In this document: positions 22,601 to 34,850 of the stretch, one piece after another
How positions within the stretch are numbered: the first letter of the stretch is position 1
How the letters are laid out: every line of letters starts with the position of its first letter
Origin: Arsenophonus sp046530785
GTDB lineage: Bacteria > Pseudomonadota > Gammaproteobacteria > Enterobacterales > Enterobacteriaceae
Direction: 5' to 3'
Length of the DNA stretch: 64,000 nt
Assembly: GCA_046530785.1 (NCBI GenBank)
Contig: JBHEQT010000003.1
Span: 62,001-126,000, forward strand
Position numbers and translations under genes: made by a program
The notes under the pieces: generated by a model
What the model was told of the DNA's origin: nothing
Databases searched by the model: none
What the model saw: only the letters and a program-made list of their open reading frames with translations

Positions 22601-23322
22601 AATAAACTTAGTAATTCAATTTTTTCTTTCATTCTTATAAAACATGAAGATAACATAGTTATTTATTAGTGTTCTTCTTTTTTTTTGAAAATTAAAAAAG
22701 AAAGATATAAAAGTAAAGATGTTAAAAAATAAATAATTTTAATTAAAATAGAAAAAATTTCTATTGAATAGAATATTTATTAATATATGTTTTTAACATA
22801 ACAAAACAATATATATATTATTTAATATAAATAAAATATATATTTTTATAATTAAACGTGTAATAATTATTTTTATTTCAGATATATAGATCTATCTCTA
22901 TAATCTATTTCAACTAAAATTATCTACTCTATCAATCAATAAAATATTAAAAATTGTTAAATAACAATAGTTTATATATTTTAAAACCATATAATTCTGA
23001 TTACTCAAAAAATTTCTATTTTTAAAACTGAAAGATCAATTATTCTATTTTATGATAAAAGATCATTGAGTTTTATAAATAATTACAACAAAATATTATA
23101 ATAAAATTAAATGAAAAATATTAGGATGACTTAAAATTACTATTAAGTAACGTAAAAAATGAATATAAAAATTATAATATTAATAATTTAACAATTACAA
23201 ACTATTATTTTTCTATAGAAAAATAATTCTTTCTTTATATGTATTTAGATAAAACCTGTTAACTTCTTATTAAAAGAAAATAAATTATTAGTTAAGTTTT
23301 TAAAATTTATTAGAGAGAAAAA
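19674..23322. other. Eroded non-coding DNA between yadG and speE
   Basis: About 3.6 kb where E. coli carries can, hpt, gcd and cueO. No intact gene is present, and my three-frame search for Can and Hpt motifs found nothing convincing. A 31-base near-perfect palindrome at 20085-20115 (15-bp arms, one-base centre) is the only clear structure. Confidence 0.5.
20085..20115. repeat. 15-bp inverted repeat
   Basis: Arms 20085-20099 and 20101-20115 are perfectly complementary around a single base. It is made almost wholly of A and T, has no adjoining T-tract and lies about 400 bases upstream of yadG in eroded DNA. It could be chance in such AT-rich sequence. Confidence 0.35.
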
Positions 23323-24192
23323 ATGAGCACCTCAAAAAAAGAAATTTGGATTGAAAGACTTCACCAAAATTTAGGGCAGTATTTTACTGTCGATAATATC
23401 ATTTATCATAATAAAACAGCTCACCAAGATCTGATTATTTTTGAAAATAGTAAGATGGGGCGAATTATGGCCCTTGATAACGTAGTTCAAACAACTGAAC
23501 GGGATGAATTTATCTATCATGAAATGATGACGCATGTTCCTTTATTTGCGCATGGGTATGCTAAAAAAGTACTAATAATTGGTGGTGGTGATGGAGGCAT
23601 TTTACGTGAAGTATGTCGTCATAAATATTTAAAAAGCATCACTATGGTTGAAATTGATGCAAGTGTAGTCGAATTTTCTCGCCAATATCTACCTAATCAT
23701 AGTGCAGGGGCTTATAACGATCCGAGGTTTAAATTAATTATTGATGATGGTGTCGATTTTGTTAAGAAAACTCATAAAAAATTTGATCTAATCATTTCTG
23801 ATTGTACTGATCCTATCGGACCAGGAGAACGCCTATTTTCCTCAGATTTTTACCAAGGATGTATAAACTGTATGAATAAAAATGGCATTTTAGTTGCACA
23901 GAATGGCGTTTGTTTTCTTCAACAAGATGAAGTGATTAATAGTTACCAAAAACTATCTTTTTATTTTAAAGATTACAGTTTTTATCAAGCTTCTATACCC
24001 TCTTACTATGGAGGAATAATGATCTTTTCTTGGGCAAGTCAAACAAAAAAAATACGTCAAACACCATTGAAAATATTGAAATATCGTTTTAAAAAATCTG
24101 ATATTATTTGTCGCTATTATACTCCTAAATTACATTTATCTAGCTTCGCTTTACCACAATACTTATTGGATTTACTAGCTAAAAAAAAATAG
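23323..24192 (+). CDS. speE: Spermidine synthase
   Basis: The 289-residue protein is full length (E. coli 288). It transfers the aminopropyl group from decarboxylated S-adenosylmethionine to putrescine. The N-terminal beta region (about 1-60), the cofactor loop GGGDGG at 87-92 and the catalytic aspartate Asp160 in IISDCTDPIGPGE are present, as are Tyr/Gln substrate residues in the QNGVCF region. speD follows after 28 bases, the same pair and order as in enterobacteria, and supplies the second substrate. GAGAG lies before the ATG. Confidence 0.97.
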   Translation: MSTSKKEIWIERLHQNLGQYFTVDNIIYHNKTAHQDLIIFENSKMGRIMALDNVVQTTERDEFIYHEMMTHVPLFAHGYAKKVLIIGGGDGGILREVCRHKYLKSITMVEIDASVVEFSRQYLPNHSAGAYNDPRFKLIIDDGVDFVKKTHKKFDLIISDCTDPIGPGERLFSSDFYQGCINCMNKNGILVAQNGVCFLQQDEVINSYQKLSFYFKDYSFYQASIPSYYGGIMIFSWASQTKKIRQTPLKILKYRFKKSDIICRYYTPKLHLSSFALPQYLLDLLAKKK

Positions 24193-24220
24193 ATTTCCTA
24201 AAATAGGGGGGTGAAATAAA

Positions 24221-25021
24221 TTGCAAAAATTGAAATTATATGGTTTTAATAATTTAACTAAAAACCTAAGTTTCTGTATTTACGATATCTGTTATGCCAA
24301 AACAACAGCAGATCGTTATAGTTATTTAGTTTATATTAATGAGAAATATAATACAACACGTTTGACTGAAATTCTAACTGAAACTTGTTCTATCATTGAT
24401 GCCAATATCTTAAATCTTTCGAAGCAAGATTATGAACCTCAAGGAGCTAGTGTTACGATTTTAATTAGTGAAAATTCAATAGATATAAAAGATCTAGACA
24501 ACCTTAAAAATTCAGGAATATTATCTAATTCTATTGTCACTCATCTTGATAAAAGTCATATTTGTGTCCATACTTATCCAGAAAGCCACCCAGATGATGG
24601 AATCTGCACTTTTAGAACAGATATAGAAGTATCCACTTGCGGCATAATTTCACCATTAAAAACTCTCAATTATCTTATCTATCAACTTGAATCAGATATT
24701 GTTACTATTGATTATCGTATTCGTGGTTTTACTCGTGATGTTAATGGTGTTAAACTATATATTGATCATGAAATCCAATCTATTCAAAATTATATAACTG
24801 AAGAATTTAAATCTCAGTACAATATGATTGATGTTAACCTTTATCAAGAAAATTTTTTTCATACTAAAATGATTCTGAAAGATTTAGAACTTAATCTTAA
24901 TAATTATTTGTTTAATACAACTGCAGAGCAGCTTTCTCTTGAGGAAAAAAAAAGAATAATTTATCTTTTAAAAAAAGAAATGAAAGAAATTTATTACGGC
25001 CGTAATTTGACAGAAATGTAA
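24221..25021 (+). CDS. speD: S-adenosylmethionine decarboxylase proenzyme
   Basis: The 266-residue protein matches E. coli SpeD (264). It is a pyruvoyl enzyme that self-cleaves between Lys111 and Ser112 in HLDKSHICVHTYPESHP; Ser112 becomes the pyruvoyl group, and the number is the same as in E. coli. His and Cys residues needed for processing and catalysis (STCGIISPLK, about 145-154) are present. The start appears to be TTG: the N terminus MQKLKLYGFNNLTK aligns at once with the family, and a G-rich ribosome site (24205-24213) lies about 8 bases upstream. A rare start may lower yield relative to speE. Confidence 0.96.
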   Translation: MQKLKLYGFNNLTKNLSFCIYDICYAKTTADRYSYLVYINEKYNTTRLTEILTETCSIIDANILNLSKQDYEPQGASVTILISENSIDIKDLDNLKNSGILSNSIVTHLDKSHICVHTYPESHPDDGICTFRTDIEVSTCGIISPLKTLNYLIYQLESDIVTIDYRIRGFTRDVNGVKLYIDHEIQSIQNYITEEFKSQYNMIDVNLYQENFFHTKMILKDLELNLNNYLFNTTAEQLSLEEKKRIIYLLKKEMKEIYYGRNLTEM

Positions 25022-28000
25022 TTTATATAGATTATTAAATCGATAAAAGAGATTTTTATTTACTAATCGAAGAATTAATATTTATTATAAATATTAATTT
25101 AATCTGAAAGTATTCATATACTAGATATATATTATTGGATAATAAACAGGTGTTATTAAATATTTTACTATCTTTAATAAAATTATCATAAATATCTTTT
25201 TAATTTGTTAATTAATTATTTTTATCTTTTAAATATCTATATATAGAGATATTTTATTACTAATAATATCTGAACCATAAATAAGAAAAATTCTCTTTTA
25301 TTTTATTAATAATTTTTATAAGAAACCATTCTTTGATATAAGTTATATTATTATCCGCTAAAATAGTTTCCGATTTTTATGACTATAAGCTTGATTTTTA
25401 GTGGGTATATAAAGGTTATTAGTATAATACTATTAATATAATTGCTATTTTTAGAATTATCATTAAATTATAATTCTTTATATATATAAATATTTTGCTA
25501 AAAACTTACTTTTAAATACAGGATATATGAAATAATTAATTATTTATTTTTTTCAGAGTGGCAGCAGAATAGATAAAACCTATCATAGATGGAAATTATC
25601 CACCCCCTTTTTTACACTGTAAGTAACAATAATGAATAAGAAAATATTTTTTCATTTAATAATTATTAGTACATAAATAATCTAAAAATATTATAAATCC
25701 TAAAGATTTACAAAACGTATATAGTTTTAAAAATACTTAGGAGTAAAAAACAGAGAAAATGAAGATTCTACTTGAGTAGATCAGAAAAAGAACAATCTTA
25801 TTTATATAAAATTAAACTTTTAGTATTTTTAAGTAAAACTGCATGTTATCCCAATATTTTATTTTATGAAAATAAAACTCTTCTAAAGGTAACAAAACAT
25901 AGAAATTGAATTTGATTTTTCTTAAAAGTTCTCTGTACTTACAGAAAAAGTTAAGTAAACTTATTCACATTTATTTTTCCATAACTCATGCATAGTTAAT
26001 TAATAAAAACAATCAGTGGAAGATTTTTATCTTGAAAAGTAATTAAGAAATACTTACGTTAAAATTTGATTAATAATTGAATAGAAAACATATTTCATAC
26101 AGTTAATTTTTTCACCACTATTGATTATATATGTATATCCTTAATTATTAAAAATAATCTAAATTTTCATAACTGTAATTTTTAGGATCTATAAAAGAAT
26201 ATTTTCGGAAAAATGTATTCTAAAATATTAATTAGATAGATTGTTATCTTAAACAATTTTATATTAGTAAGATTAAACTTCAGGATTATGCAGAAGTTGT
26301 GAAAATTTCAAATTATTTCTATCTTATCGGAGGTTTTAAGGAAATAGAAAATAAATATAAATTAGAAAATCATTAAACTAAATAATGTTTATTTATTTTA
26401 AATAAAAAAGATGTTTATAATAGGAATATAGGAAATCTTTAATCTAATTTCACTATTATTTTAGATATATTCTATGTATCAATCATTTTTTATAACTTTA
26501 AATTAGAAAAGTAAAATACAATAATGTATTCATAGAAATAAGTATCTATTAGAAATAGATGCAATTTCTTATTCATCAAGCTATTCTTTTCCTATTATTA
26601 CAAAAGAAATTGTAATTTCTACCTTATGTTTTTTGATATTGTGAAACGTATCTATCAGGATAAAATAACAATAATTCCTGAATTTATTCTTCAGTTTAGT
26701 TGCCTAATCAAATAATTAAGTTTAAGTAACTTTAAATTTTCTGTTTACAATTTCAGAAAAAATATTTTCATGAATTTAGAAATAGCGATAAATTCTAGTT
26801 TTAGAAATATTTACTATGAACGAAACTTCAGAAATTAAAAAAAATTAGCATATTTAAACAAGATTTAATCTTGTACTAATTAAATTAATTAAAAGAATAT
26901 TTTTTACTTCCTATATATTTTAAGTAATTTCAATTGATTTAATAGTTTTATTTTTTTTAATTTAAATGGATTTAAACATCATCGTTATGATGAACTAAGC
27001 CATTAGTATTAGTAAACTACTTTTTATTAAAAAATACAATTTTAAAGAATTAAAGGAATTGAAGCTACTATTTCAATTTATAAAACTATAAAAAAATCAA
27101 ATTTTTATTTGAATAAAATATTTTCATCTATGTTTTCAAATAATTAAGGTTTTATTATAAAAGAACTTTTAAAAATATATCTATGTTGAAAGATATTCGA
27201 TATTAATGGTATTGTGTAGAAACAAACTTTTTATGTTAGTTAATTTATAAAAATTATCTTAATAATACATATTTATTTAATTTAATTACTTAAATCTGAT
27301 TAATTTTAATCAAAAAGTTAATTTTATGTTTAAAGCTATTACTAGAAACTCTTTCTGTAGAAAAAGTTTTTATATAAAAGTATAAAAAGATATTATAGAG
27401 ATATAGAAATAAATTTTAAAAAATATTTTTAGAAAATATTTTATTTTTCTTGAATAAGATGGATCCGCTAAAATGGCGACTTTATCTCTACAATAGTAGA
27501 ATCTTTCTTTTATTTCTATTTTAAAGTTAATTCATCTTAATGATAGAATCTGAATGATATTTCAGATATGTTAGTAACAGTGATATATTTATCATATACT
27601 CGGTCAAAAATATTTCTTATCTTAATATTATATTTCCAATAAAATTCTAAAAACACCTCAATAAAATTAGGTTAGAAAGAATGTATTTTACTTTTAATAA
27701 TGAAAATAAAATAATAGTAAATTAATATTAATGTTCTAACTATCTTTAATTTAATAATTATATTTTCAGTAGAAGCAATAAATAAATTAGGTAAACATTA
27801 TAATTTATTTACTTTTTATACAACCAGCAATCGTGAAAATAATAAAAAATTAGTTTCCAAGAAGTCTGATGATTTTTCTATCTTATGTAACAATTATTGA
27901 ATTTGTGATTACTCTTTTAAAGAGATATACTTAATTTTTAATGAAAATCGATTTGAAATAATTATAAGTATAAAAAAATAACTTTTATGACATCTTTTCT

Positions 28001-29639
28001 AGATACATTAGATATAATGAATCTATCATTAAAAATGATACCTAAAAAAATATAAAATCGGATATGTCTATTACTTTAATAAATTTAAATTAATAAACAA
28101 CGATACAACCAAAAGAAAGTTATCAATTATGGTTTTGAATTACATAAAAACTTAATTGATGTAAAGAATATTCTTACTTTATTATTCTAATATGTAATTT
28201 TTATGACAAATATTAAAAATAATATTTTTAATTATCACAAAATAAATTAATTCTTTGTTTAATCTATTTAAATCAAATTATTAAAATAAAATTAATAGGA
28301 AATTAATAATAAATTCTTATTATATTAACTCAACAGAATTTTTAATCTCAAATTACGAAATTGCAAAAAGAATTAATGAATTAATCTGGAGAGTTTTATT
28401 AAAATAAAGAAAATATCTCATAATCAATTAATTAAAATATTAAAAATGATAATTATGTGTATGAATCGACTCTCTTATTATTGAGAAGGTTCCTAAGAAA
28501 GTTTTATAAGTTAGATATGGGTGAGTAAAGAAGAATAGTTTTATTTAATTACAATTTATAATTTCGATTATTACTATGAATAATTAGAAAAAATTCATCA
28601 AAATGTTTATTTTCTTAATTGGAATTGTAACGATGTCATCATTAATATAATATAAAAATGTTATTAACTTACTTTAAAATTCTCTTGTCGTTAAATGACA
28701 TCTCCTTATTTTATAATTCGATAAGTAGAATAAATTATTTAAAGTAATAGTGATTTATCGGTAAAGAAAAATTTTCTACTATTCTTTTAACCGATAATAT
28801 ATTCTAAGTTAACATTAAAAATACAAAGGGATTTTGTTTATTATATATATTAGAAATTAATTTATTTCCTTAAATCTTAAGAAGGTTTATTAATAATTTT
28901 TTATATTTTAGTATCTTTAAACCATAAAATATTAGAGGGATCTATATATGGGAATATTATTCCCATACATTATTGTTTTTGGATTATCAATTTCTTTGAT
29001 TTTATTATAAAAAGGAAATAATTAAAAAATTACATAAAGATTATTAATAAATAATGCTTTATCCGAAAAATCTCTTGTAAAGATACTATTAACTTCTTAT
29101 ACGAAAAAATATTTTCGCAGCAGTTAAAATGAATAATGTTTAGAAAAATATCTTGATTGCTATTCGTTTTTATGGCTAAATTTTTCAGAAATACTCCCTG
29201 AGTATAAAACTATCTATAAATAAAATTATGAAAATATTTAAAACAATAAAATGATAATAACTTTATTATCTTAAAAATTGTAAAATTAAGAAAAATCAAT
29301 CTAGTATAATATTAAGATATTTTATATCTATCATAGACTTATTTTATAAGTCACTATTCAATTAATAAATTATAAAGAAAATAATTATTACAATAATTTA
29401 TTAATAATAAATAATATTATATTAATATGAATTTATTAATAAAAACATATCCATATATATAATTAATATAGAATTATATATTTTATATCTAGGAAATAAC
29501 TCTTAAGTAATTCCTATTAATTAAATTAATAGAATTTTAAATAAAGTATCAATAAATAATTAACTATTTTTTATATAAAAATAAAACGTGTAAGATATTT
29601 GTTTACTTTATTTATTTTTAAATTTTTACTTAAAGGTGC
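25022..29639. other. Eroded non-coding DNA, 4.6 kb
   Basis: No intact gene. The E. coli order would place yacL and acnB here; no convincing aconitase motif was found in three-frame reading on the expected strand. Small GC-richer patches occur near 25540-25620 and 27455-27500 and may be gene remnants, but neither could be assigned. Confidence 0.5.
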
Positions 29640-30983
29640 ATGATGAATTCATCTGATGTTACCGAGCGTTCACTCTTCTCGCTAAGTTGGCCTATTTTTA
29701 TTGATATCCTATTACATTTTTCAACATTACTTATTAACACTTATATGGTTAGTCATGTTTCCACCTCTTATTTAGCAGCAATGGGAGTAGGAAATCAAGT
29801 TTTTGATCTTTTTATCACCATATTTAATTTTATCAGTGTAGGATGTAGTGCTGTTATAGCCCAATATTTAGGTGCGGGTAATAAAGAAAAGGCTAGTCAA
29901 ACTATTCATATATCTATTGCTTTTAATTTCTTATTAGGGTTTTTTAGTGCCTCTATTATTTTATTCTTTGGGTATAAGATACTTTCTATCATGAACACAC
30001 CAGTACATTTACTAGATTATGGTTATGATTATTTACATATTCTTGGTTTTTGTTTAATGCCAGAAGCAGTTTCAATTATATTAGCTGGTTGCTTACGTGT
30101 TTATGGAAAATCAAAACCAGCAATGTGGGTAACATTTATTGCTAATGTAATTACTATTTTTGGTAATATAATCGTTTTATATGGTTTTTTTGGATTTCCA
30201 CAATATGGATTAACTGGTGTTGCTTGGTCTACTGCTATCGGTCGTATAGTTGCTATTATATTACTTTTTTTCTTTCTTTTTAGCACTTTGAAGATCCAAT
30301 TTATTCCTACTTTACTTTTCCGATGGTCAAAATGTGTATTAAATAAAATATTATATATTGGACTTCCATCAGCAGGAGAAAATTTAATCTGGATTTTACA
30401 CTATATGGTTGCTTCAGCTTTTATCGGTTTAATGGGAGAAATTCCTCTAGCTGCTCAAACTCTCTATTTTCAACTTTCACTATTTATTATGTTATTTTCT
30501 ATTTCCATTAGTATTGGTAATGAGATTATGGTTGGTTATTTAGTTGGTGCCAAACGCTTTGAAAACGCCTATCAAAGAGGGTTAAAAAGCTTGAGATGGG
30601 GATTTTTCATTACCATAGGTATTGTATTTTTTTTCTGGTTATTTCGGTTTCCTTTATTGGGAATAATTACTAAAGATCAAAACATAATAAAATTATTACT
30701 TCCGCTTTTCTTATTATCTGTCTTTTTAGAACCTGCCAGAACAGTAAATATAATCATGGTAAATTCTTTGCGTGCTTCTGGTGATGCTTTCTTTCCCTTT
30801 TTTACCGCACTTATTTTTATGTGGAGTATTGCAATTCCAATTAGCTATTTTTTGGGTTTAAAAATGGAAATGGGATTATTGGGAATCTGGTTGGGATTTT
30901 TATGTGATGAATGGCTACGAGGTTTAACTAATGCTTGGCGTTGGCGTTCTAAAAATTGGCAAAAAAAGAGGCTAAATATCTAA
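29640..30983 (+). CDS. MATE family multidrug/metabolite efflux protein
   Basis: The 447-residue protein has the twelve hydrophobic segments of a MATE transporter, in two related halves. The N-terminal half begins LFSLSWPIFIDILLHFST and contains the typical ANVITIFGNIIVLYG and GVAWSTAIGRIVA stretches (about 168-205); the second half opens with LYIGLPSAGENLIW. MATE proteins export cationic compounds in exchange for H+ or Na+ across the inner membrane. It resembles the NorM/YeeO side of the family, but I cannot choose a specific orthologue. It is a lone gene with eroded DNA on both sides and does not belong to the synteny block on either side. An ATGATG start follows AAAGG. Confidence 0.85.
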   Translation: MMNSSDVTERSLFSLSWPIFIDILLHFSTLLINTYMVSHVSTSYLAAMGVGNQVFDLFITIFNFISVGCSAVIAQYLGAGNKEKASQTIHISIAFNFLLGFFSASIILFFGYKILSIMNTPVHLLDYGYDYLHILGFCLMPEAVSIILAGCLRVYGKSKPAMWVTFIANVITIFGNIIVLYGFFGFPQYGLTGVAWSTAIGRIVAIILLFFFLFSTLKIQFIPTLLFRWSKCVLNKILYIGLPSAGENLIWILHYMVASAFIGLMGEIPLAAQTLYFQLSLFIMLFSISISIGNEIMVGYLVGAKRFENAYQRGLKSLRWGFFITIGIVFFFWLFRFPLLGIITKDQNIIKLLLPLFLLSVFLEPARTVNIIMVNSLRASGDAFFPFFTALIFMWSIAIPISYFLGLKMEMGLLGIWLGFLCDEWLRGLTNAWRWRSKNWQKKRLNI

Positions 30984-32140
30984 TACTATTTATTTTTATC
31001 TTTTTCTTATTAAGTAATGAAATATCTAAAAATAATAAATTAACTAACTTTTAATTAAAGTATAAAATTATTGGTACCTCTTTTAGGTAATTATAAATCA
31101 ATTAAAGAAATTATATACTTATTTTATGCGTTTGTTTCATAAATATATGTTGTGTAAATAGTTATATTATGATAAGTATTATGATATTTTTTTAAAATTA
31201 TTCTAATAGAAGAATTTTAATTTTTTATCAAATAAGTAATTTTATTTTTATGTTTTTGCTTAATCTTGAATATTCTTAAGATAGGGTATCTTATCAAACG
31301 GATAATTATTAAAAAAATAACTACTAAATTTGATTTGAAAATAATTTGATAACTTATATTCTAATAGCGTAATTACTAATAAAATACCATATGAAATCCA
31401 AAAAATTTTTCCTTTCCAATAAAAATAAAATTCGTTATATATTTTTGTAAAAATTTGGTTTATCTGATTGTTATATCAATTTTTGTGACTTCTTTTTCTA
31501 AATAATAACTCTTATATAGGAGTAAAATTCTATAAAGAAATATTTTGATAGATCCATTTAAAATTAAATAAATAATATTTTAAAAAACGAATAAAATATT
31601 TTATCTATTTCTCTCTAAACAGAGTTTTAATCGAATAGATTGGTTTTTAATTTATTCTTTTTTTAATTATAGAATTTATTATGAAACTAAAAATTAATTT
31701 AGCTAAATATATGTAATATAATATAAAACAATGAAAAATACTACATATTAATTATTAATAAATCTTATTTGTCTTCTTCATTCCCATTTTAATTAGATTA
31801 AATAATAATTTAAGAATATTAGTTCTCTTAATTTAATATTTATCTAGATAATAAAAATAATTAAATAAATTGATTTATATCTATTTTCTAAACCCCATTT
31901 GCAATTTAGAAAATAAATCTGCTATATATTTCTGTAGAATTTGAATAAATTTCTCAAGCCTGATTTTTTATCAAGGTAATTATCTTTTATTTCTTATTTA
32001 TAGTATACATAGGTAACTTTAATATAAGAAATTATATTTAGGTAATAAGATATCAATATATATTAAATAGGATTTAACAAGTAATGCTTATCAGAAGCCT
32101 ATTATAAACTTAAAGAATTAAAAATAGAAACTATATTAAT
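30984..32140. other. Eroded non-coding DNA
   Basis: About 1.15 kb between the MATE gene and the mutS remnant. A short inverted repeat (TACCT with AGGTA) near 31074-31091 may be the end of the MATE transcript. No coding fragment was recognised. Confidence 0.45.
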
Positions 32141-34850
32141 GTTTCCCAAAAACTTCTTCAATACTAAAATGTGATACAGCAGTATTTCAAAGTTAAAAAT
32201 GATCATTCTAAGATTTTATTACTTTGTCGAGAATAGCTGATTTTTATAAGTTGTTTTTTTTGATAATTTTAAAGAATAAGAATTATTCAATATTTTATTC
32301 ATTAATTTTAGTTAATCGGTTAAAAAACTAATTCGAATAAGCTATTATAAATTACATTTATGGAGTAAAATTATTTAGATAAATTAATTCAGTTAGATGA
32401 AAGTTCTATTACTATCCTATGATCAAATCAATAATTTCGATATCAAAAGTGGTCTTATTGAGTATAAAGTTATTCGAATTATAATATTATAAGGAATTTT
32501 TACTTATAAAAAATTACTATAAGAACAAGTAAGATAACCTATTAACTTTAATTTGGAAAGGAAAATCATAAGTATAGTTTATACTTTACTTTAAATATTG
32601 TTTCATTTCGTTTTATTTTTCAGGATAATTTTAAAATTATATTCCAAATATTATTAGTTCTAAATTACAATATATCAGAATCATAAGACTATTCTATTCA
32701 AAGAATTTTAGTAAAATATTCCATTAGATAATTAATAGATTATATATTCATCCGTTTTATGAAAATTCGAGTTAGATACAGATAAACAACAATTGAATTT
32801 TAATTTAATACAAAAGATCTAATAGGTTTTGGATCAAAAGATATATTAGGATTAAGAGAAACTGGTTTTGCTATGCAATTTTATTTTAAAATACTTAACG
32901 TATAATATTTACTCATATACATATATATATGATAATTATCATGAAGAATAAATAAGAAACCATTATTTTTCTTTATAAATAGATATGTGTTATAATATTG
33001 AATTGACACAAAATTTATCTGGTGGAAACGAGTACATTTTTATGATACTGTGGATCAGTTTGTTACGTTACGATAATAAATAACCAGTATCATAAAATGA
33101 TTATATATAATTTTGTGTAATCTATATAAATTATTTAAATTGCTAACAAGCGGATGACAATAGGTCTATCTTTAAATTTTACTGTTTCGGATTACAATCT
33201 TTTTTGTGTCAATTTCTAACTTAGAACGGATACTTTAACTCCTTCAGTAATTAGTTCATCCCTTTTTCGAGATCTGATTCAAATACGTTACACTTTTTAA
33301 TAATTTTAATATTCATAAAATATTGAGAAAAAATAGAATATTTTTCTATTTAAAAAATTTGTAGAAATGCGTTATTTTCTTGTATCGTTGCAAACGTTAT
33401 TAAAAAGGTTATTTGTTGAATAAATTTCATTTTGTTACGTTTTCTTATATAGGTTAAATGGTTGAAGTGATTATAACCGAATATAATAGATAGAATTTAA
33501 TGAATTTCGTATACTGAAAAGCATGATACCAGTGATTAGTTAAAAATTTGAATTGGAGAAAAAGAAAAAATTATGGATAAATAGTTTTAAATCCGATTTA
33601 AATGAGATATATGATTATTTACCAATTAATTTAAGATAAATTCATATAATTCCTACTATTCATGATATTCGTTATCAAATATTTAAAAATAAAGAACAGA
33701 TATATTATCCATGAGTTAAAAGAATATCAAAAAATATTAACTTCTAAAAGTAAAAAATTAGAAATTAAGAAAAATTATGAAGAATTATTTGATCTTGTTA
33801 TTAACTTCATCTAGTAGAGTTATGAAAAATAGTTCAAATTTTAACTGAATTAAATATATTTAATAATTTAGCAAAAGAGCTGATTTTTTGAGTATTATTT
33901 TCGAATATTAAATAAAAAATTGGCAGAAATTATTTCTGGACCACTTTCACAATTTATTCAATAGGTTCTCTTAGTATGAAAAGATATTTAATCTTAATTC
34001 ATTAGAATCTGGTTTTTCAACGTTATTTAATTAATTATTAAGGAATAAGTATGGATGTTAAACTATTTATATTCGTTAAATAGTTCTATTAAATTTCTTC
34101 TTTATAATAGATAGTCTATTCAGGAATAAAAGTAATTATTGAACAGATTGATTTAATTTTTATATACTGTTTGAGATATATCTCATTATTTTGTTGCCGA
34201 TTAGTCAATTTTATGGTCTAAAAATGATAGAAAAGGATAAGTATCTTATGATGAGATAGAATAAAGTTTAGTATTAATAAAGAAATTTCGAGAGGGTTTA
34301 GTACATATCACATCAATCTAGAAGAGAGATTCCTTCAATTTCTTAATATTATATAAAAAACTTATTTGTTAATATTAAAGATATGAATTTATTTTACTCA
34401 TTATTTTGCATAAACTAATTTAAAAAACAAACAGGAAAATACCAGTTAATATACCATTTAAATAGAGATAAAAATATAAGGATATTATTTCTTTATATGT
34501 ACAATGTGCAAGAAGATTAATTTTTTCAGTAAAAATTATGATTTTTAACCATTAATTTTATTTTCTGGTTATTCCTATGCATATTTTTAATGAAAAATTA
34601 AAAATTAATTAAGAATAAAATTCTCTCCAAGCTTTCAATAAATAAGTTTATTAAAAATTTATTACAATTAACAATATAGTAGACGAGATTATTTCATCGA
34701 CTTATTAAAATACTAAAAAGTTAAATCTTAATATATTGGGTAGTTTCTTCAAGCACTAGAATTAATTTATAAATTAAAGAAATAGTTAAATAATTATTTC
34801 TATAAATGGAAATTACTTAATAAATTAATTATTTTAACTAGTAAAACTTA
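32140..34850 (+). pseudogene. mutS: Full-length mutS pseudogene (DNA mismatch recognition ATPase)
   Basis: Fragments collinear with E. coli MutS occur across 2.7 kb. QQYFKVKNDHSKILLLCR and, after a shift, ADFYKLFF (about 32177-32260) match [37 protein letters not shown], then after stops DLIGFGSKDILGL (about 32770-32870), match [36 protein letters not shown] and NYEELFDLV (from 33710) match PELKEYEDKVLTSKGKA and LYEELFDLL. KVIIEQIDLIFI lies near 34130-34170, and FTHYFA (34393-34410) matches the conserved FATHYFE. The Walker A region is unrecognisable. The position next to the nlpD-pcm-surE block agrees with enterobacterial order. Multiple stops and frameshifts rule out function. Confidence 0.9.

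Noticed and set aside
25540..25640. Possible aconitase B fragment on the minus strand (KKGGG followed by a hydrophobic stretch)
   Set aside because: The match is only a few residues, and its place would be wrong for the orientation expected of acnB.
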